A stretch of DNA of 64,000 bases. Origin: Chitinophaga sp. S165 (GTDB taxonomy: Bacteria > Bacteroidota > Bacteroidia > Chitinophagales > Chitinophagaceae). The notes below the pieces were generated by a model. That model was not told the origin of the DNA, searched no databases, and saw only the letters and a program-made list of their open reading frames with translations. The stretch spans positions 1 through 64,000 of the forward strand of contig NZ_QGTG01000017.1 in assembly GCF_003182155.1 (NCBI RefSeq), written 5' to 3'. Positions 55,148 to 64,000 of this stretch are shown one piece after another. Position 1 is the first letter of the stretch. Each line of letters begins with the position of its first letter. The position numbers and the translations under genes were made by a program.

Positions 55148-55250
55148 GGGGGATCGGTATATAGTTAAAGATTCGCTGATAGGCTGATAGGCACATAGTC
55201 TAGATAATCATATAATGACCATGTCCCTTTGGTATGCTTATTTGGACGAT

Positions 55251-56636
55251 TTACTTCCCAATACAAAACTTACTGAAAATAAAATCCAGCTGATCTTCAT
55301 TAGTAATCTGTCCTGTGATCTCTCCAAGATAATGCAGGCATCTTCTGATGTCCAGCGACAGCAGATCTCCAGGCAACTGACTATCTAATCCGAACCTTAC
55401 ATCCTGTAGTGCTTTCAGTACTTCCTGTAATGCAGCATAGTGACGTGCATTGGTCACAATGGTATCTTCTGTATTGATATCGCCACTCATTACTTTGTGC
55501 ACGAGACGATCTTTCAATTCCTGAATATGTTCATGTTGTTTAGCAGATATGAACAGGATATCTTGTATCTCAGCAAACTTATTTTGAATAACAGGAAGGC
55601 CTGCAATATCCGTCTTATTACCGATCAGCAGATAGTTCACCCTCTCCTGTTCAAACGTGCCCACCTGTGCTTTCAGATCTGCCAGTGAAGTCTCATTTAC
55701 ATCAAATAGATAAAGTACAACTCCCGCTTCCCTGATCTTTTCCATTGTCTTTTGTACGCCAATACTTTCAATGACATCTGCGCTTTCACGGATACCCGCA
55801 GTATCGATAAGGCGGAAGATGACACCTTGTATATTCAGGACCTCCTCTATGGTATCACGGGTTGTACCTGCAATGTCGCTTACAATGGCCCTATTTTCAT
55901 TTAAAAGCGTATTTAATAATGTAGACTTACCCGCATTAGGTTTGCCTACAATGGCAGTATTAACACCATTTTTGATCACGTTTCCCATGCGGAAAGAATC
56001 TACCAGATGTTTTACCACCTCTGTTGCTTCATTGATCAAGCGATAGAACTGGGTACGATCAGCAAATTCAACGTCTTCCTGGCTGAAGTCGAGTTCCAGT
56101 TCAATCAGTGCTGAAAAGCTGATCAGCTGTTCGCGCAGCGCGTATAACTCCTTCGAAAAGCCACCTCTCATCTGTTGCATAGCCGTCTGATGACTTGCTG
56201 CGGAGTTGCTTGCTATAAGATCAGCCACTGACTCCGCCTGTGTAAGATCCAGTTTGCCGTTGAGGAATGCACGCATGGTATATTCTCCCGGTTTCGCCAT
56301 TCTGGCGCCGGTATGGATACAGGCGTCAATGATCTGTTGCTGAATATAGGGTGATCCATGGCAGGAGATCTCAATGATATCCTCCCCTGTGTAAGAACGG
56401 GGGGCCTTATAGAGGCTAACTACCACTTCATCGATGGTCCGTCCGTTTTCCACAATAGGGCCGAAATGAAGGGTATGTCCGGCTTGTTGGTGAAGGTCTT
56501 TTGCGGGGAATAATTTATTACAGATATCAATGGCCTTTGTGCCATTCAGACGGATCACTGCAATCGCTCCTATTCCTGGTGCTGTAGCTAGTGCTACAAT
56601 TGTATCATCGTATCCTGTAAGATTATTCCCTAGCAT
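55251..56636 (-). CDS. mnmE: tRNA modification GTPase MnmE
   Basis: A 461-residue GTPase that, with MnmG, adds a carboxymethylaminomethyl group to U34 of certain tRNAs. The N-terminal folate-binding domain begins TIVALATAPGIGAIAVIRLN. The G domain has the P-loop GKPNAGKST (about 222-230), the AGTTRDT switch, DTAG and NKTD. The C-terminus ends in the invariant CIGK whose Cys is essential. Length is normal. It is a single-gene unit between two terminators. Confidence 0.98.
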   Translation of the reverse strand: MLGNNLTGYDDTIVALATAPGIGAIAVIRLNGTKAIDICNKLFPAKDLHQQAGHTLHFGPIVENGRTIDEVVVSLYKAPRSYTGEDIIEISCHGSPYIQQQIIDACIHTGARMAKPGEYTMRAFLNGKLDLTQAESVADLIASNSAASHQTAMQQMRGGFSKELYALREQLISFSALIELELDFSQEDVEFADRTQFYRLINEATEVVKHLVDSFRMGNVIKNGVNTAIVGKPNAGKSTLLNTLLNENRAIVSDIAGTTRDTIEEVLNIQGVIFRLIDTAGIRESADVIESIGVQKTMEKIREAGVVLYLFDVNETSLADLKAQVGTFEQERVNYLLIGNKTDIAGLPVIQNKFAEIQDILFISAKQHEHIQELKDRLVHKVMSGDINTEDTIVTNARHYAALQEVLKALQDVRFGLDSQLPGDLLSLDIRRCLHYLGEITGQITNEDQLDFIFSKFCIGK

Positions 56637-56675
56637 AACATTTCAAATTCAGGCAGCAATATACCAATAAATAAA

Positions 56676-56711
56676 AAATCCCAGTTCCGGCGGAACCGGG
56701 ACTGGGATTTT
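56676..56711 (-). terminator. Rho-independent terminator of the exbB-tonB operon
   Basis: A 15-bp stem with one mismatch (56676-56690 with 56696-56710) lies just past the tonB stop. It is followed on the minus strand by a run of T from the A-run at 56673-56678. Confidence 0.85.
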
Positions 56712-56733
56712 AGATAAAATATCCTTTAGTCTG

Positions 56734-57573
56734 CTACTCTTGTAAAGTAAAGCGGATTGGCAGGTTGAACTGTACAGACACCTGACGGCCGTTCTGTTTA
56801 CCAGCTTTCCATTTAGGCATTATTTTTACCACACGGATCGCTTCTTCTTCCAGACCACCACCTTTTGCAGCACCAACAGTTTTTACATCTTTGATGTTAC
56901 CTTCAGAGTCTACTACGAACTGTACGAACACAGTACCTGAGATCGCATTTTCCTGCGCAACGCGAGGATAATGGATGTTTTTGCTCAGGAACTTAGCCAG
57001 CGCTTCTTCACCACCAGGGAAGGTAGGCGGCTGTTCCACGAATGTAAAGATCTCTTCTTTTGGAGGAGGAGGAGGAGCTTCTACCACACCTGTACCTTTA
57101 CTGTCTTCCAATAATCCTGGGTCGATACCGTTAGGATCACCTTCTACAGTTTTAGTACTGATCGCCTTATTCTCAATTTCCTTGATCTTAGGCGGAACTT
57201 CATCTTCCGGAACTTCTTCATCCTTCTTGATTACAGGAGGAGTGAATTGCACCGAAGGTTTCACCGGTGGTGGCGGAGCAGGTGGAGGTGGAGGCGGAGG
57301 TGGAGTTTTCGGATCATCCGGAATCTTCACGTCCTCCATCTTGATCTGCTCTATAACAGGCTGCTTGTTAGGGTTTTCCCTTTCAATTTTGAGTATGTAG
57401 TTATTAATTGCATAACCTCCGATAACAAGCAGCATCAGTGCAGCACTACCTATTACGGCATTGCGTACCCTTTTGTCGTACTGTCGTCTGAGATCATAAG
57501 CCCCATATTCTTTATTCCTGTTCTCAAACAGGATATCCAGAAAATCGGACTTTAAGATTTTAGCGGTATCCAT
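56734..57573 (-). CDS. tonB: Energy transducer TonB
   Basis: A 279-residue TonB that passes energy from ExbBD to outer-membrane receptors such as SusC. A membrane anchor lies near residues 38-58. A Pro-rich spacer with runs of Pro follows (about 90-110). The C-terminal TonB domain starts at about 190 (PTFPGGEEALAKFLSKNIHYP) and ends in VQFNLPIRF. It is the last gene of the four-gene operon and has its own terminator. Bacteroidota usually have many such sets, so its receptor cannot be named. Confidence 0.95.
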   Translation of the reverse strand: MDTAKILKSDFLDILFENRNKEYGAYDLRRQYDKRVRNAVIGSAALMLLVIGGYAINNYILKIERENPNKQPVIEQIKMEDVKIPDDPKTPPPPPPPPAPPPPVKPSVQFTPPVIKKDEEVPEDEVPPKIKEIENKAISTKTVEGDPNGIDPGLLEDSKGTGVVEAPPPPPKEEIFTFVEQPPTFPGGEEALAKFLSKNIHYPRVAQENAISGTVFVQFVVDSEGNIKDVKTVGAAKGGGLEEEAIRVVKIMPKWKAGKQNGRQVSVQFNLPIRFTLQE

Positions 57574-57610
57574 TGTTTAATTTTTAAGGATGGATGCAAA
57601 TTAGTGTCGA

Positions 57611-58204
57611 TTACTTGGAGCCTCCAGCGTTAGCAGCTTCAGTTTGACGGATCCAGGTTTTATCCTGATCGCTGATATCAACTGTTGCGTAACGTTGAAT
57701 ACGGTTTATAGCCATTTCGTCCAGAATGTCTACGAAATCCTTGTATGTAGCTTCGTCATCAGCTTTAATGATTACAACCACATCTTCAGGTTCGCCTTTT
57801 GCATTTCTCGCTTTAGCAACCTCATCCCGCTTTTTAATAATTACGTCTCTGATGCCTCCTTTGTTAGCAAAGGATGTTGCCTTGAAGAAGTCAGGGTTGG
57901 CTGATGCATTCGGGTCTTGCGCCAAACCTTCGTAATAATATACCCGGTCTTTTTTGCCAAGCAGTATAGTGAGGGCAGTACTTTCTTTTACTTTATTCTG
58001 CTCTTTCTCATCCTTAGTATCCTTCGGCATGATCAAGTCCATAGTTTTAGGCTTGCTCATAGTCGTAGTCAACATGAAGAACGTGATCAGCAGAAATCCA
58101 AGATCCACCATCGGAGTCATGTCTACGCGTGTAGACTGCTTCTTTGATTTCGTACCCTGGTGTTTGCCTTTCCCGCCACTACTGCTGGTATCCATTTCTG
58201 CCAT
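57611..58204 (-). CDS. ExbD/TolR-family protein 2
   Basis: A 197-residue inner-membrane protein. The N-terminal part is a single membrane segment with DMTPMVDLGFLLITFFM (about 28-44), which carries the Asp needed for proton flow. The rest is periplasmic. It works with ExbB and the other ExbD to energise TonB. It lies 37 bases upstream of tonB and is distinct from the first ExbD in its periplasmic part. Confidence 0.94.
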   Translation of the reverse strand: MAEMDTSSSGGKGKHQGTKSKKQSTRVDMTPMVDLGFLLITFFMLTTTMSKPKTMDLIMPKDTKDEKEQNKVKESTALTILLGKKDRVYYYEGLAQDPNASANPDFFKATSFANKGGIRDVIIKKRDEVAKARNAKGEPEDVVVIIKADDEATYKDFVDILDEMAINRIQRYATVDISDQDKTWIRQTEAANAGGSK

Positions 58205-58277
58205 AGTAGCTCTTTTTTTAAGTTTTCAATAGCAACTCAACGCCGCAGCGCTGCCTGCTGTTTACTTTTAAATTGCT

Positions 58278-58922
58278 TTATTCCTCATCACGGGCTAAAG
58301 CTGCTGCTGTTCCTGGCGGAGGTGCCTCCAGATTTGTTACCAGGTTCAGTTTCTGAATCTTTTTTTCCTTGAAGGTATCCAGGATATCCTTGATTTTAGG
58401 ATAGGGAGTACCATTGTCGGCTTTCACGCAGTACTGCAGTCTTGGATTTCCACCCTGTGCAGACCTTGCATACTCGATCCAAACAGCTACTTCATTATTA
58501 GCGGAGTCAGTTGGAATACCTACTTCCAGACCTGCTTTCTTACGCTCTTCCGGTTTCATGGAAAGGTAAGTTTTCAGGTTTTTCAGTTCGGTACCTACGC
58601 TGGCGCCAATAGTGAAATTGTTCATTTCCTTGTCGGTCAGATTGAGCTTGTACTGTGAGTTCAGGTCCTGGATCAGTTTCTGCCTTTTAGGCTGACCGTC
58701 CATGCTGAAGAACACTCTGCCATCCTTATCAACTGTCAGCATGATTACATCAGAATCCGGCAGCAGTTTAGTATTGATAGAAGACGGAGTAACTACAGTT
58801 ACCGGCTCATCCGGTTTAAATTTAGTTGCCAACATGAAGAAAGTGAGCAGCAAGAAAGCCACGTCACACATCGCCGTCATATCGACCAGCGTGCTCTTCC
58901 TGGGCATTTTAACTTTAGGCAT
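58278..58922 (-). CDS. ExbD/TolR-family protein 1
   Basis: A 214-residue ExbD paralogue with LVDMTAMCDVAFLLLTFFML near residues 12-31 (functional Asp in the membrane segment) and a periplasmic domain. Two ExbD genes in tandem are usual in Bacteroidota operons. The gene follows exbB by 70 bases. Confidence 0.94.
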   Translation of the reverse strand: MPKVKMPRKSTLVDMTAMCDVAFLLLTFFMLATKFKPDEPVTVVTPSSINTKLLPDSDVIMLTVDKDGRVFFSMDGQPKRQKLIQDLNSQYKLNLTDKEMNNFTIGASVGTELKNLKTYLSMKPEERKKAGLEVGIPTDSANNEVAVWIEYARSAQGGNPRLQYCVKADNGTPYPKIKDILDTFKEKKIQKLNLVTNLEAPPPGTAAALARDEE

Positions 58923-58992
58923 CTTTACTCCTTTTATGGTTTACTTTATATAGATTCAAAACCGCACATTTTCCATACAAATAATTAAAAAA

Positions 58993-59853
58993 TTATTTGT
59001 GGTTTGCAGCGAAGCTCTGAGTTAAAGTAAAACCAGACTCGTCGATTGCATAAGTGATGCTATCGATATTGGTAGTAAAGTAGTTATACATGATGATCGC
59101 GATAGCGGAAGTACCGATACCCAGAGCGGTGTTGATCAACGCCTCAGAGATACCTAACGCCAGTTTAGATGAATCCGGAGCACCAGATGCTGACATCGCA
59201 GAGAAGGATTTGATCATACCCAATACTGTACCGAACAGACCTAACAGGGTTGCTACTGAAGCGATAGTGGACAGGAACACCAGGTTCTTTTCCATCATTG
59301 GCAGTTCCAGTGCAGTTGTTTCTTCGATCTCGTTTTTGATGGTCAGGATCTTCTGCTCAGTGTCAAGCTCAGTGTTGCCGATCATTTCTTTGTACTTCTT
59401 CAGACCAGCTTTCATTACATTACCTACAGAACCTTTCTGTTTGTCGCACTCAGCCAGAGCTGCGTCTACGTTTTTGTTAGCCAGGTGGAACTGAACTCTT
59501 CTTACCAGGTCAGCACCGCTAAACTTACCTTTAGCTTTGTTGATATAAAGGAAACGCTCAATTACGAAAGTGATACAGATCAATAATACAGAAATAAGAA
59601 TTGGTACAATAGCACCACCCTGATATACTGTTGCGAACCATTTTCCGATACCTTCTTCAACTGGATGCGCGCCTTCTCCTTTGATGCCACCCTGGAAGTT
59701 ATCTGGACTACCAAGTACGAACAGGTAAAAGAGAACGCCTATAACTATACAGATAGGTACAGCCAGCATTGCGAATACATTGGATGACTTTTTTACTTGA
59801 TGAGAAGTTGCTTTGGCAGAACCTGCAGTCACAGTTGTTTTAGTCTCAGCCAT
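58993..59853 (-). CDS. exbB: MotA/TolQ/ExbB proton-channel family protein
   Basis: A 286-residue inner-membrane protein with three predicted membrane segments (about 28-50, 78-98 and near 190-260). Conserved features include the segment LSTIASVATLLGLFGTVLGM near residue 203 and the following ISEALINTALGIGTSAIAI. It forms the proton channel of the TonB system with the two ExbD proteins. It is the first gene of the operon and has a consensus promoter upstream. Confidence 0.95.
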   Translation of the reverse strand: MAETKTTVTAGSAKATSHQVKKSSNVFAMLAVPICIVIGVLFYLFVLGSPDNFQGGIKGEGAHPVEEGIGKWFATVYQGGAIVPILISVLLICITFVIERFLYINKAKGKFSGADLVRRVQFHLANKNVDAALAECDKQKGSVGNVMKAGLKKYKEMIGNTELDTEQKILTIKNEIEETTALELPMMEKNLVFLSTIASVATLLGLFGTVLGMIKSFSAMSASGAPDSSKLALGISEALINTALGIGTSAIAIIMYNYFTTNIDSITYAIDESGFTLTQSFAANHK

Positions 59854-60577
59854 GTTGATTGAATTTTAGTGTTAAAGATTAAACTATTGTTTTTTGTTAT
59901 TTCTGCAATATAAATACGTGATTCGCAAAGTTATACGGTTGACCCAAAAAAACAAGTGCAGCTCTCAAAATCTCACAAAATTTAACGCTACCACTGAAAG
60001 CCGCCAGCAGACGGCCTTACAATCTCCTGTTTTATTGAGCATACACTTTAATTGTTAAATGCAACCTATATCAAAGAATGGGTTACGCCCCTTATGATTA
60101 CTATCCTTGGAACCTGAAATTTATTGAATTTTTTCAAAGTTGGACGCACAATTTAAGAAATTTTTTAAATGTTCCAACAGAAATTTTCTGCTATCTTTTT
60201 TTCTTCTATCCCGCTACCATCCACACTTTGAGTCACTTTCACCTTCACTTACCGTCATTACAGTATCACAGAAATACAGCTTTTTTCATCTCCGTTGCAC
60301 CCTATCTAACGTGGAACATAAACGTCCTTAATTCGCGAAAAACGTTTGTAATGGCGTTAGTGCAGCATTTTGTTCACCCTGTAATATAAGCATAAAAGAT
60401 ACCATATCAACAAATTTATTCATAGACGGCGGCGTTAATCCTTACCCCTATAGACCGCGGCTTTCCCCTCTGTCCATTCCCATAATATTTTAAGCGCTCA
60501 TGGAATTCCCCGATAAGTTACTGCTTAATATGTGTATTTTCAACACCTACCTGCCTAAAATCTGGTTAATACAGCAA
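59854..60577. other. Divergent intergenic region between exbB and the metalloprotease
   Basis: This 724-base stretch carries the exbB promoter (listed separately). I see no convincing gene. A T-rich tract lies at about 60120-60300 and the metalloprotease promoter is not identified. Confidence 0.5.
59926..59955 (-). promoter_or_regulatory. Bacteroidota-type promoter of exbB-exbD-exbD-tonB
   Basis: On the minus strand TTG (59955-59953) is followed by 19 bases and then TAACTTTG (59933-59926), an exact match to the TTG-N19-TAnnTTTG primary-sigma promoter of this phylum. It lies about 75 bases upstream of the exbB start. Confidence 0.75.
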
Positions 60578-63142
60578 ATGAACAAACACTTTATCCGTAC
60601 CATGGCCCTCACAAGTGCAGGTACATTATTATTGATGCTGACTATCAATCCACTGTCAATAGCACAAAAAAGAAAGAAAAACGAACAACAACCCATCGCA
60701 GCTAAAGATTCTACCGTTCGTCCGCCTATGCCTGCCAAAAGCAGCCCAAAAACCGCTCCCAAGAAATTTGGGGAAGTAATTACCTCAACCGCCATAGCAG
60801 ATTCCGGTCTGTTTAATATATATAAACAGGAGGACAGGGTGTTCTTTGAAATAGCCGATTCCCTGCTCGGCAGGGATGTTCTCGTCGTGAACCGTATCTC
60901 TAAATCCGCCGCCGGCCTGCGTTCTTCAATGATGGGATACAGCGGGGATGAAATAGGGGAAAATGTGATACGTTTTGAAAAAGGCCCTAACAATCGCATC
61001 TTCCTTAAAAACATATCCTACACCGAAATCTCGAAAGATTCCAGCCAGCCAATGTTTAACGCTGTAATGAATTCCAATATACAACCCATTGCAGCAGCGT
61101 TTGACATCAAAGCTATATCTGATAAAGGGACTAGTACCGTGATCGATCTCACCGATTATATTCAAGGCGATAATGAGATATTCTTCTTCGATTCACGTGT
61201 GAAGAACGGCCTCAAACTCGGTGCTGTACAGCAGGATAAATCTTACATCGTAGATGTTAAGTCTTATCCTATCAATACCGAGATCAAGACTGTCAAAACC
61301 TATTCAAAATCAGGCGGACAGCCTGGACCAGGCATGTCCGTACCTGGAGGAAATGCTACATTGGAACTTAACTCCTCCATAATCCTGCTTCCCGCAGTTC
61401 CTATGAAGTCGCGGTATTTTGACCCCAGAGTGGGTTATTTTACTACATCTGTAACCGACTTTGACCTGGACCCCCAGGGCGTTAAACGCCTCTCCATGAT
61501 CACCCGCTGGCGCCTTGAGCCTAAACCGGAAGATCTGGAGAGATATAAACGAGGCGAACTGGTGGAGCCCGTTAAACCTATTATCTTTTATATCGATCCG
61601 GCAACACCTAAAAAATGGGTGCCTTACCTTATACAAGGAGTGAACGACTGGCAGTCTGCCTTCGAAAAAGCAGGCTTCAAAAATGCTATAGTTGCAAAAG
61701 TAGCTCCTACCCGTGAACAGGATTCCACATGGAGCCTCGAAGATGCCCGCTTCTCTGCGATTGTATATAAACCTTCCGATATTCCTAATGCAAGCGGTCC
61801 GCACATTCACGATCCTCGTTCCGGAGAGATCATGGAAAGCCATATCAACTGGTATCACAACGTTATGCGTTTGCTACGTAACTGGTATTTTGTACAGTGC
61901 TCTCCTACCGATCCCAGGGCCAGAAAAATGCAGTTCGACGATCAGCTGATGGGGGAACTCATCAGGTTTGTGTCTTCTCATGAAGTAGGCCATACACTGG
62001 GACTCCGTCACAATTTCGGCTCCAGCTCCGCCTATCCGGTAGAGAAGCTAAGAGATAAAGCCTGGATAAAAGAAAATGGACATGCTGCTTCCATCATGGA
62101 CTATGCACGCTTCAATTATATTGCACAACCTGAAGATGGTATTACTGGCAGCGATCTCTATCCCCGCATCAATTTCTATGACAAGTGGGCCATTGAATGG
62201 GGATATCGTCAGCTTCCCGATACCAAAGGACCTGAAGACGAAAAAGCGATCCTTAATAAATGGACCGTTGAAAAGCTAAAGGACAAAAAGTATTGGTTCG
62301 GTACAGAGTCTAACCCGGATGATCCGAGATCACAGAATGAGGACCTTGGTGACAATGCAATGAAAGCCGGCGTTTATGGTATTAAAAACTTACAACGTAT
62401 TATTCCTAATCTGCTCACATGGACGAAAGAAGATAACGAAGGGTATGCAAATCTCACAGAACTCTACCGGGAAGTAAATACGCAGTTTGGACGATATCTC
62501 GGCCATGTTGCTAAAAATATCGGAGGTATTTATGAAACACCTAAAACAGTAGAACAGGAAGGCGGTGTATATGAAGCTGTTCCTAAGATTATTCAATCAG
62601 AGACTGTACAATTCCTCAACGAACAAGTATTTACAACACCAAAATGGTTGTTTAATAAAGACATTCTTTCCCGTACCGGAAATAATGCCACCACCATCAT
62701 CAGTGCGCGCCAAACGCCTGTATTAGACAGGATACTGAGTGCTACTACACTGATCAAGCTTATTAACAATGAGGCTAATGACGGTCCTGAAAGTTACCAG
62801 GCAAGCGTCTTTTTGAATGATGTGAAAAAAGGGATTTTCAGCGAAATATATACACGGAAGAACATCGACGTTTTCCGTCGTAACCTGCAGAAATCATACG
62901 TTCAGCATATCATACAATTGCTTTCTTCAAATGATTCACAAGGCACTAATCCTATGATGATCATGTTTGGCGTACCTCCTGCAGATCCTTCCAAATCAGA
63001 CGTCAGCAGTATTGCACGGGCACACCTGGTATCATTACGTACAGATATCCGGGCTGCTGTTGCCTCTATTCAGGATCCGTTAAGCCGTTATCACCTGACA
63101 GATCTTGTTGAACGCATCACACAAGCACTTGATCCAAAGTAA
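60578..63142 (+). CDS. Zinc metalloprotease of the DUF5117/DUF4953/DUF5118 family
   Basis: An 854-residue exported protease (signal ends NPLSIAQ). The zinc-binding motif is SSHEVGHTLGLRHNFGSS, with the first His at about residue 468. The length and the order of the domains (DUF5118, DUF5117, then the catalytic DUF4953) are typical of the secreted or periplasmic metalloproteases common in Chitinophagaceae. The substrate is unknown. I chose the ATG at 60578 because it begins the signal peptide. A very strong hairpin follows the gene. Confidence 0.9.
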   Translation: MNKHFIRTMALTSAGTLLLMLTINPLSIAQKRKKNEQQPIAAKDSTVRPPMPAKSSPKTAPKKFGEVITSTAIADSGLFNIYKQEDRVFFEIADSLLGRDVLVVNRISKSAAGLRSSMMGYSGDEIGENVIRFEKGPNNRIFLKNISYTEISKDSSQPMFNAVMNSNIQPIAAAFDIKAISDKGTSTVIDLTDYIQGDNEIFFFDSRVKNGLKLGAVQQDKSYIVDVKSYPINTEIKTVKTYSKSGGQPGPGMSVPGGNATLELNSSIILLPAVPMKSRYFDPRVGYFTTSVTDFDLDPQGVKRLSMITRWRLEPKPEDLERYKRGELVEPVKPIIFYIDPATPKKWVPYLIQGVNDWQSAFEKAGFKNAIVAKVAPTREQDSTWSLEDARFSAIVYKPSDIPNASGPHIHDPRSGEIMESHINWYHNVMRLLRNWYFVQCSPTDPRARKMQFDDQLMGELIRFVSSHEVGHTLGLRHNFGSSSAYPVEKLRDKAWIKENGHAASIMDYARFNYIAQPEDGITGSDLYPRINFYDKWAIEWGYRQLPDTKGPEDEKAILNKWTVEKLKDKKYWFGTESNPDDPRSQNEDLGDNAMKAGVYGIKNLQRIIPNLLTWTKEDNEGYANLTELYREVNTQFGRYLGHVAKNIGGIYETPKTVEQEGGVYEAVPKIIQSETVQFLNEQVFTTPKWLFNKDILSRTGNNATTIISARQTPVLDRILSATTLIKLINNEANDGPESYQASVFLNDVKKGIFSEIYTRKNIDVFRRNLQKSYVQHIIQLLSSNDSQGTNPMMIMFGVPPADPSKSDVSSIARAHLVSLRTDIRAAVASIQDPLSRYHLTDLVERITQALDPK

Positions 63143-63149
63143 CAAACTG

Positions 63150-63210
63150 TTATTATGTTAAAAGGCGGAAGGCCCGGTTATACCGGGCCTTCCGCCTTTT
63201 AACATAATAA
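63150..63210. terminator. Very long perfect hairpin, terminator
   Basis: A 29-bp perfect stem (63150-63178 with 63182-63210) has a 3-base loop. It lies 8 bases past the metalloprotease stop. The core GGCGGAAGGCCCGG is GC-rich and is preceded by TTAAAA and followed by TTTTAA, so it would terminate in either direction. Confidence 0.85.
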
Positions 63211-63295
63211 TATTTAACTCGATGAAAATAATGAGGTTGCTTGCTATTAAAGTTGCTCAATATATCGCTATATTTATATACTGAACCTCAAGAAT

Positions 63296-64000
63296 GTGAA
63301 AGAACGAAGTACCAAGATCACCATTTACGACATTGCCAGAGTACTCAATTTATCTGCTTCCACGGTATCAAGAGCATTGCAAAACAATAAGCTGATCAAC
63401 CAGGAAACAAGGGATAAAGTACGGCAAACAGCCACTGAAATGGGCTATGTTCCGAACTGGATCGCTTCCAGTTTACGCAGGAACCGTTCCAATATCATAG
63501 GCCTCATAGTACCACGTACATCTATGTATTTTCAGAGTACGGCCATCAGCGGTATCCAGCACGAAGCACACAGATATGGCTTCAGCATTGTGATCGGGCA
63601 GTCGGATGATACACTGGAAATGGAAAAGGAATTGGTAAATACCTTCTTTTCCTTACGTGTGGATGGATTACTCGCAGTCTCATCTATGTTCACAACTGAC
63701 TATGAACACTTCACACCTTTCATAAAGAACAATATCCCGCTTGTCTTTTATGACCGTGTCCCTGCCGACTTTCCCGGGTATACTATTACAGGAGATGACT
63801 TCAAAGGAGGCTTTCTCGCTACCGAACATCTTATCAGACAAGGTTGTAAACGGATAGCTCATTTTTCCGGTACACTTACCTGTAATCTTTATCAGCAGCG
63901 ATTACGAGGCTATAAGGCAGCACTGGCAAAGTATGATATGCCTTTCGATGAAAGCCTTTTATACGTTCATAACCTGACTTCCGAAGCAGCTACTAATGCA
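63296..64000 (+). CDS. LacI-family transcriptional regulator (partial, runs off the end)
   Basis: The open frame starts at a GTG (63296) and continues to the window edge with 235 codons. It begins with a LacI HTH (TIYDIARVLNLSASTVSRAL), followed by the periplasmic-binding-protein-like domain (NIIGLIVPRTSMYFQSTAIS). An ATG at 63294 would be followed directly by a stop, so the GTG is the best start. The ligand and target are unknown because the rest and its neighbours are outside the window. Confidence 0.9.
   Translation, partial: MKERSTKITIYDIARVLNLSASTVSRALQNNKLINQETRDKVRQTATEMGYVPNWIASSLRRNRSNIIGLIVPRTSMYFQSTAISGIQHEAHRYGFSIVIGQSDDTLEMEKELVNTFFSLRVDGLLAVSSMFTTDYEHFTPFIKNNIPLVFYDRVPADFPGYTITGDDFKGGFLATEHLIRQGCKRIAHFSGTLTCNLYQQRLRGYKAALAKYDMPFDESLLYVHNLTSEAATNA

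Noticed and set aside
60078..60389. 103-codon plus-strand frame between exbB and the metalloprotease
   Set aside because: Its composition follows a T/A-rich non-coding stretch, it has no family resemblance, and it sits in a divergent promoter region.

Overview
The window looks like a chromosomal segment from a member of the Bacteroidota, most probably Chitinophaga or a close relative. The evidence is a SusC/SusD pair, a GH92 mannosidase, a secreted protein with a type IX secretion tail, an exbB-exbD-exbD-tonB operon, a promoter of the form TTG-N19-TAnnTTTG before exbB, and lanthipeptide leaders of the type known from this group (pinensin-like). No rRNA, tRNA, CRISPR array, insertion sequence or prophage was recognised. 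The placement rests on gene content only.

Positions 1-15600 hold a nutrient-use region: the tail of an unknown coiled-coil protein, a LacI repressor, a DUF5009-like membrane acyltransferase, an SDR oxidoreductase, SusD and SusC, a small secreted unknown, a lipoprotein amidase, a GH92 alpha-mannosidase, an S41 protease and an aldo/keto reductase. Positions 15582-22127 look like a defence island: an EVE-like/McrB-type ATPase overlapping a DUF2357/PD-(D/E)XK nuclease, a large imperfect hairpin with repeated CCGTCA units, an AT-rich acetyltransferase/HTH pair that may be a toxin-antitoxin module, and a GIY-YIG-type protein.

Positions 23715-41532 form one tightly packed biosynthetic operon of nine genes. 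Two large iterative polyketide/secondary-lipid synthases (ER-KS-AT-ACP-ACP-KR and KS-AT-DH-PPTase) are followed by a free ACP, an alpha/beta hydrolase, two related UGT-type glycosyltransferases, two related condensation-fold (PapA-like) acyltransferases and a small membrane protein. Together they suggest a reduced polyketide or fatty-acid-like chain that is glycosylated and then acylated. I do not recognise the product, and this is the best candidate for an undescribed system here.

Positions 42727-49352 hold a class I lanthipeptide locus. Two short precursor genes (61 and 51 codons) and lanC are on the minus strand and a full-length lanB is divergent. A hairpin lies between the second precursor gene and lanC, and an unusual LuxR-type regulator follows. 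No exporter or leader peptidase is present in the window. Next to it is a two-gene unit of an A-T-TE NRPS-like enzyme, with a specificity code resembling glycine, and a class A beta-lactamase.

The rest (52341-64000) is mostly general: an unknown protein, a remnant of a Crp/Fnr regulator, a T9SS-exported protein with PPC-like repeats, mnmE, the TonB energising operon, a large zinc metalloprotease and the start of a second LacI regulator that runs off the end.
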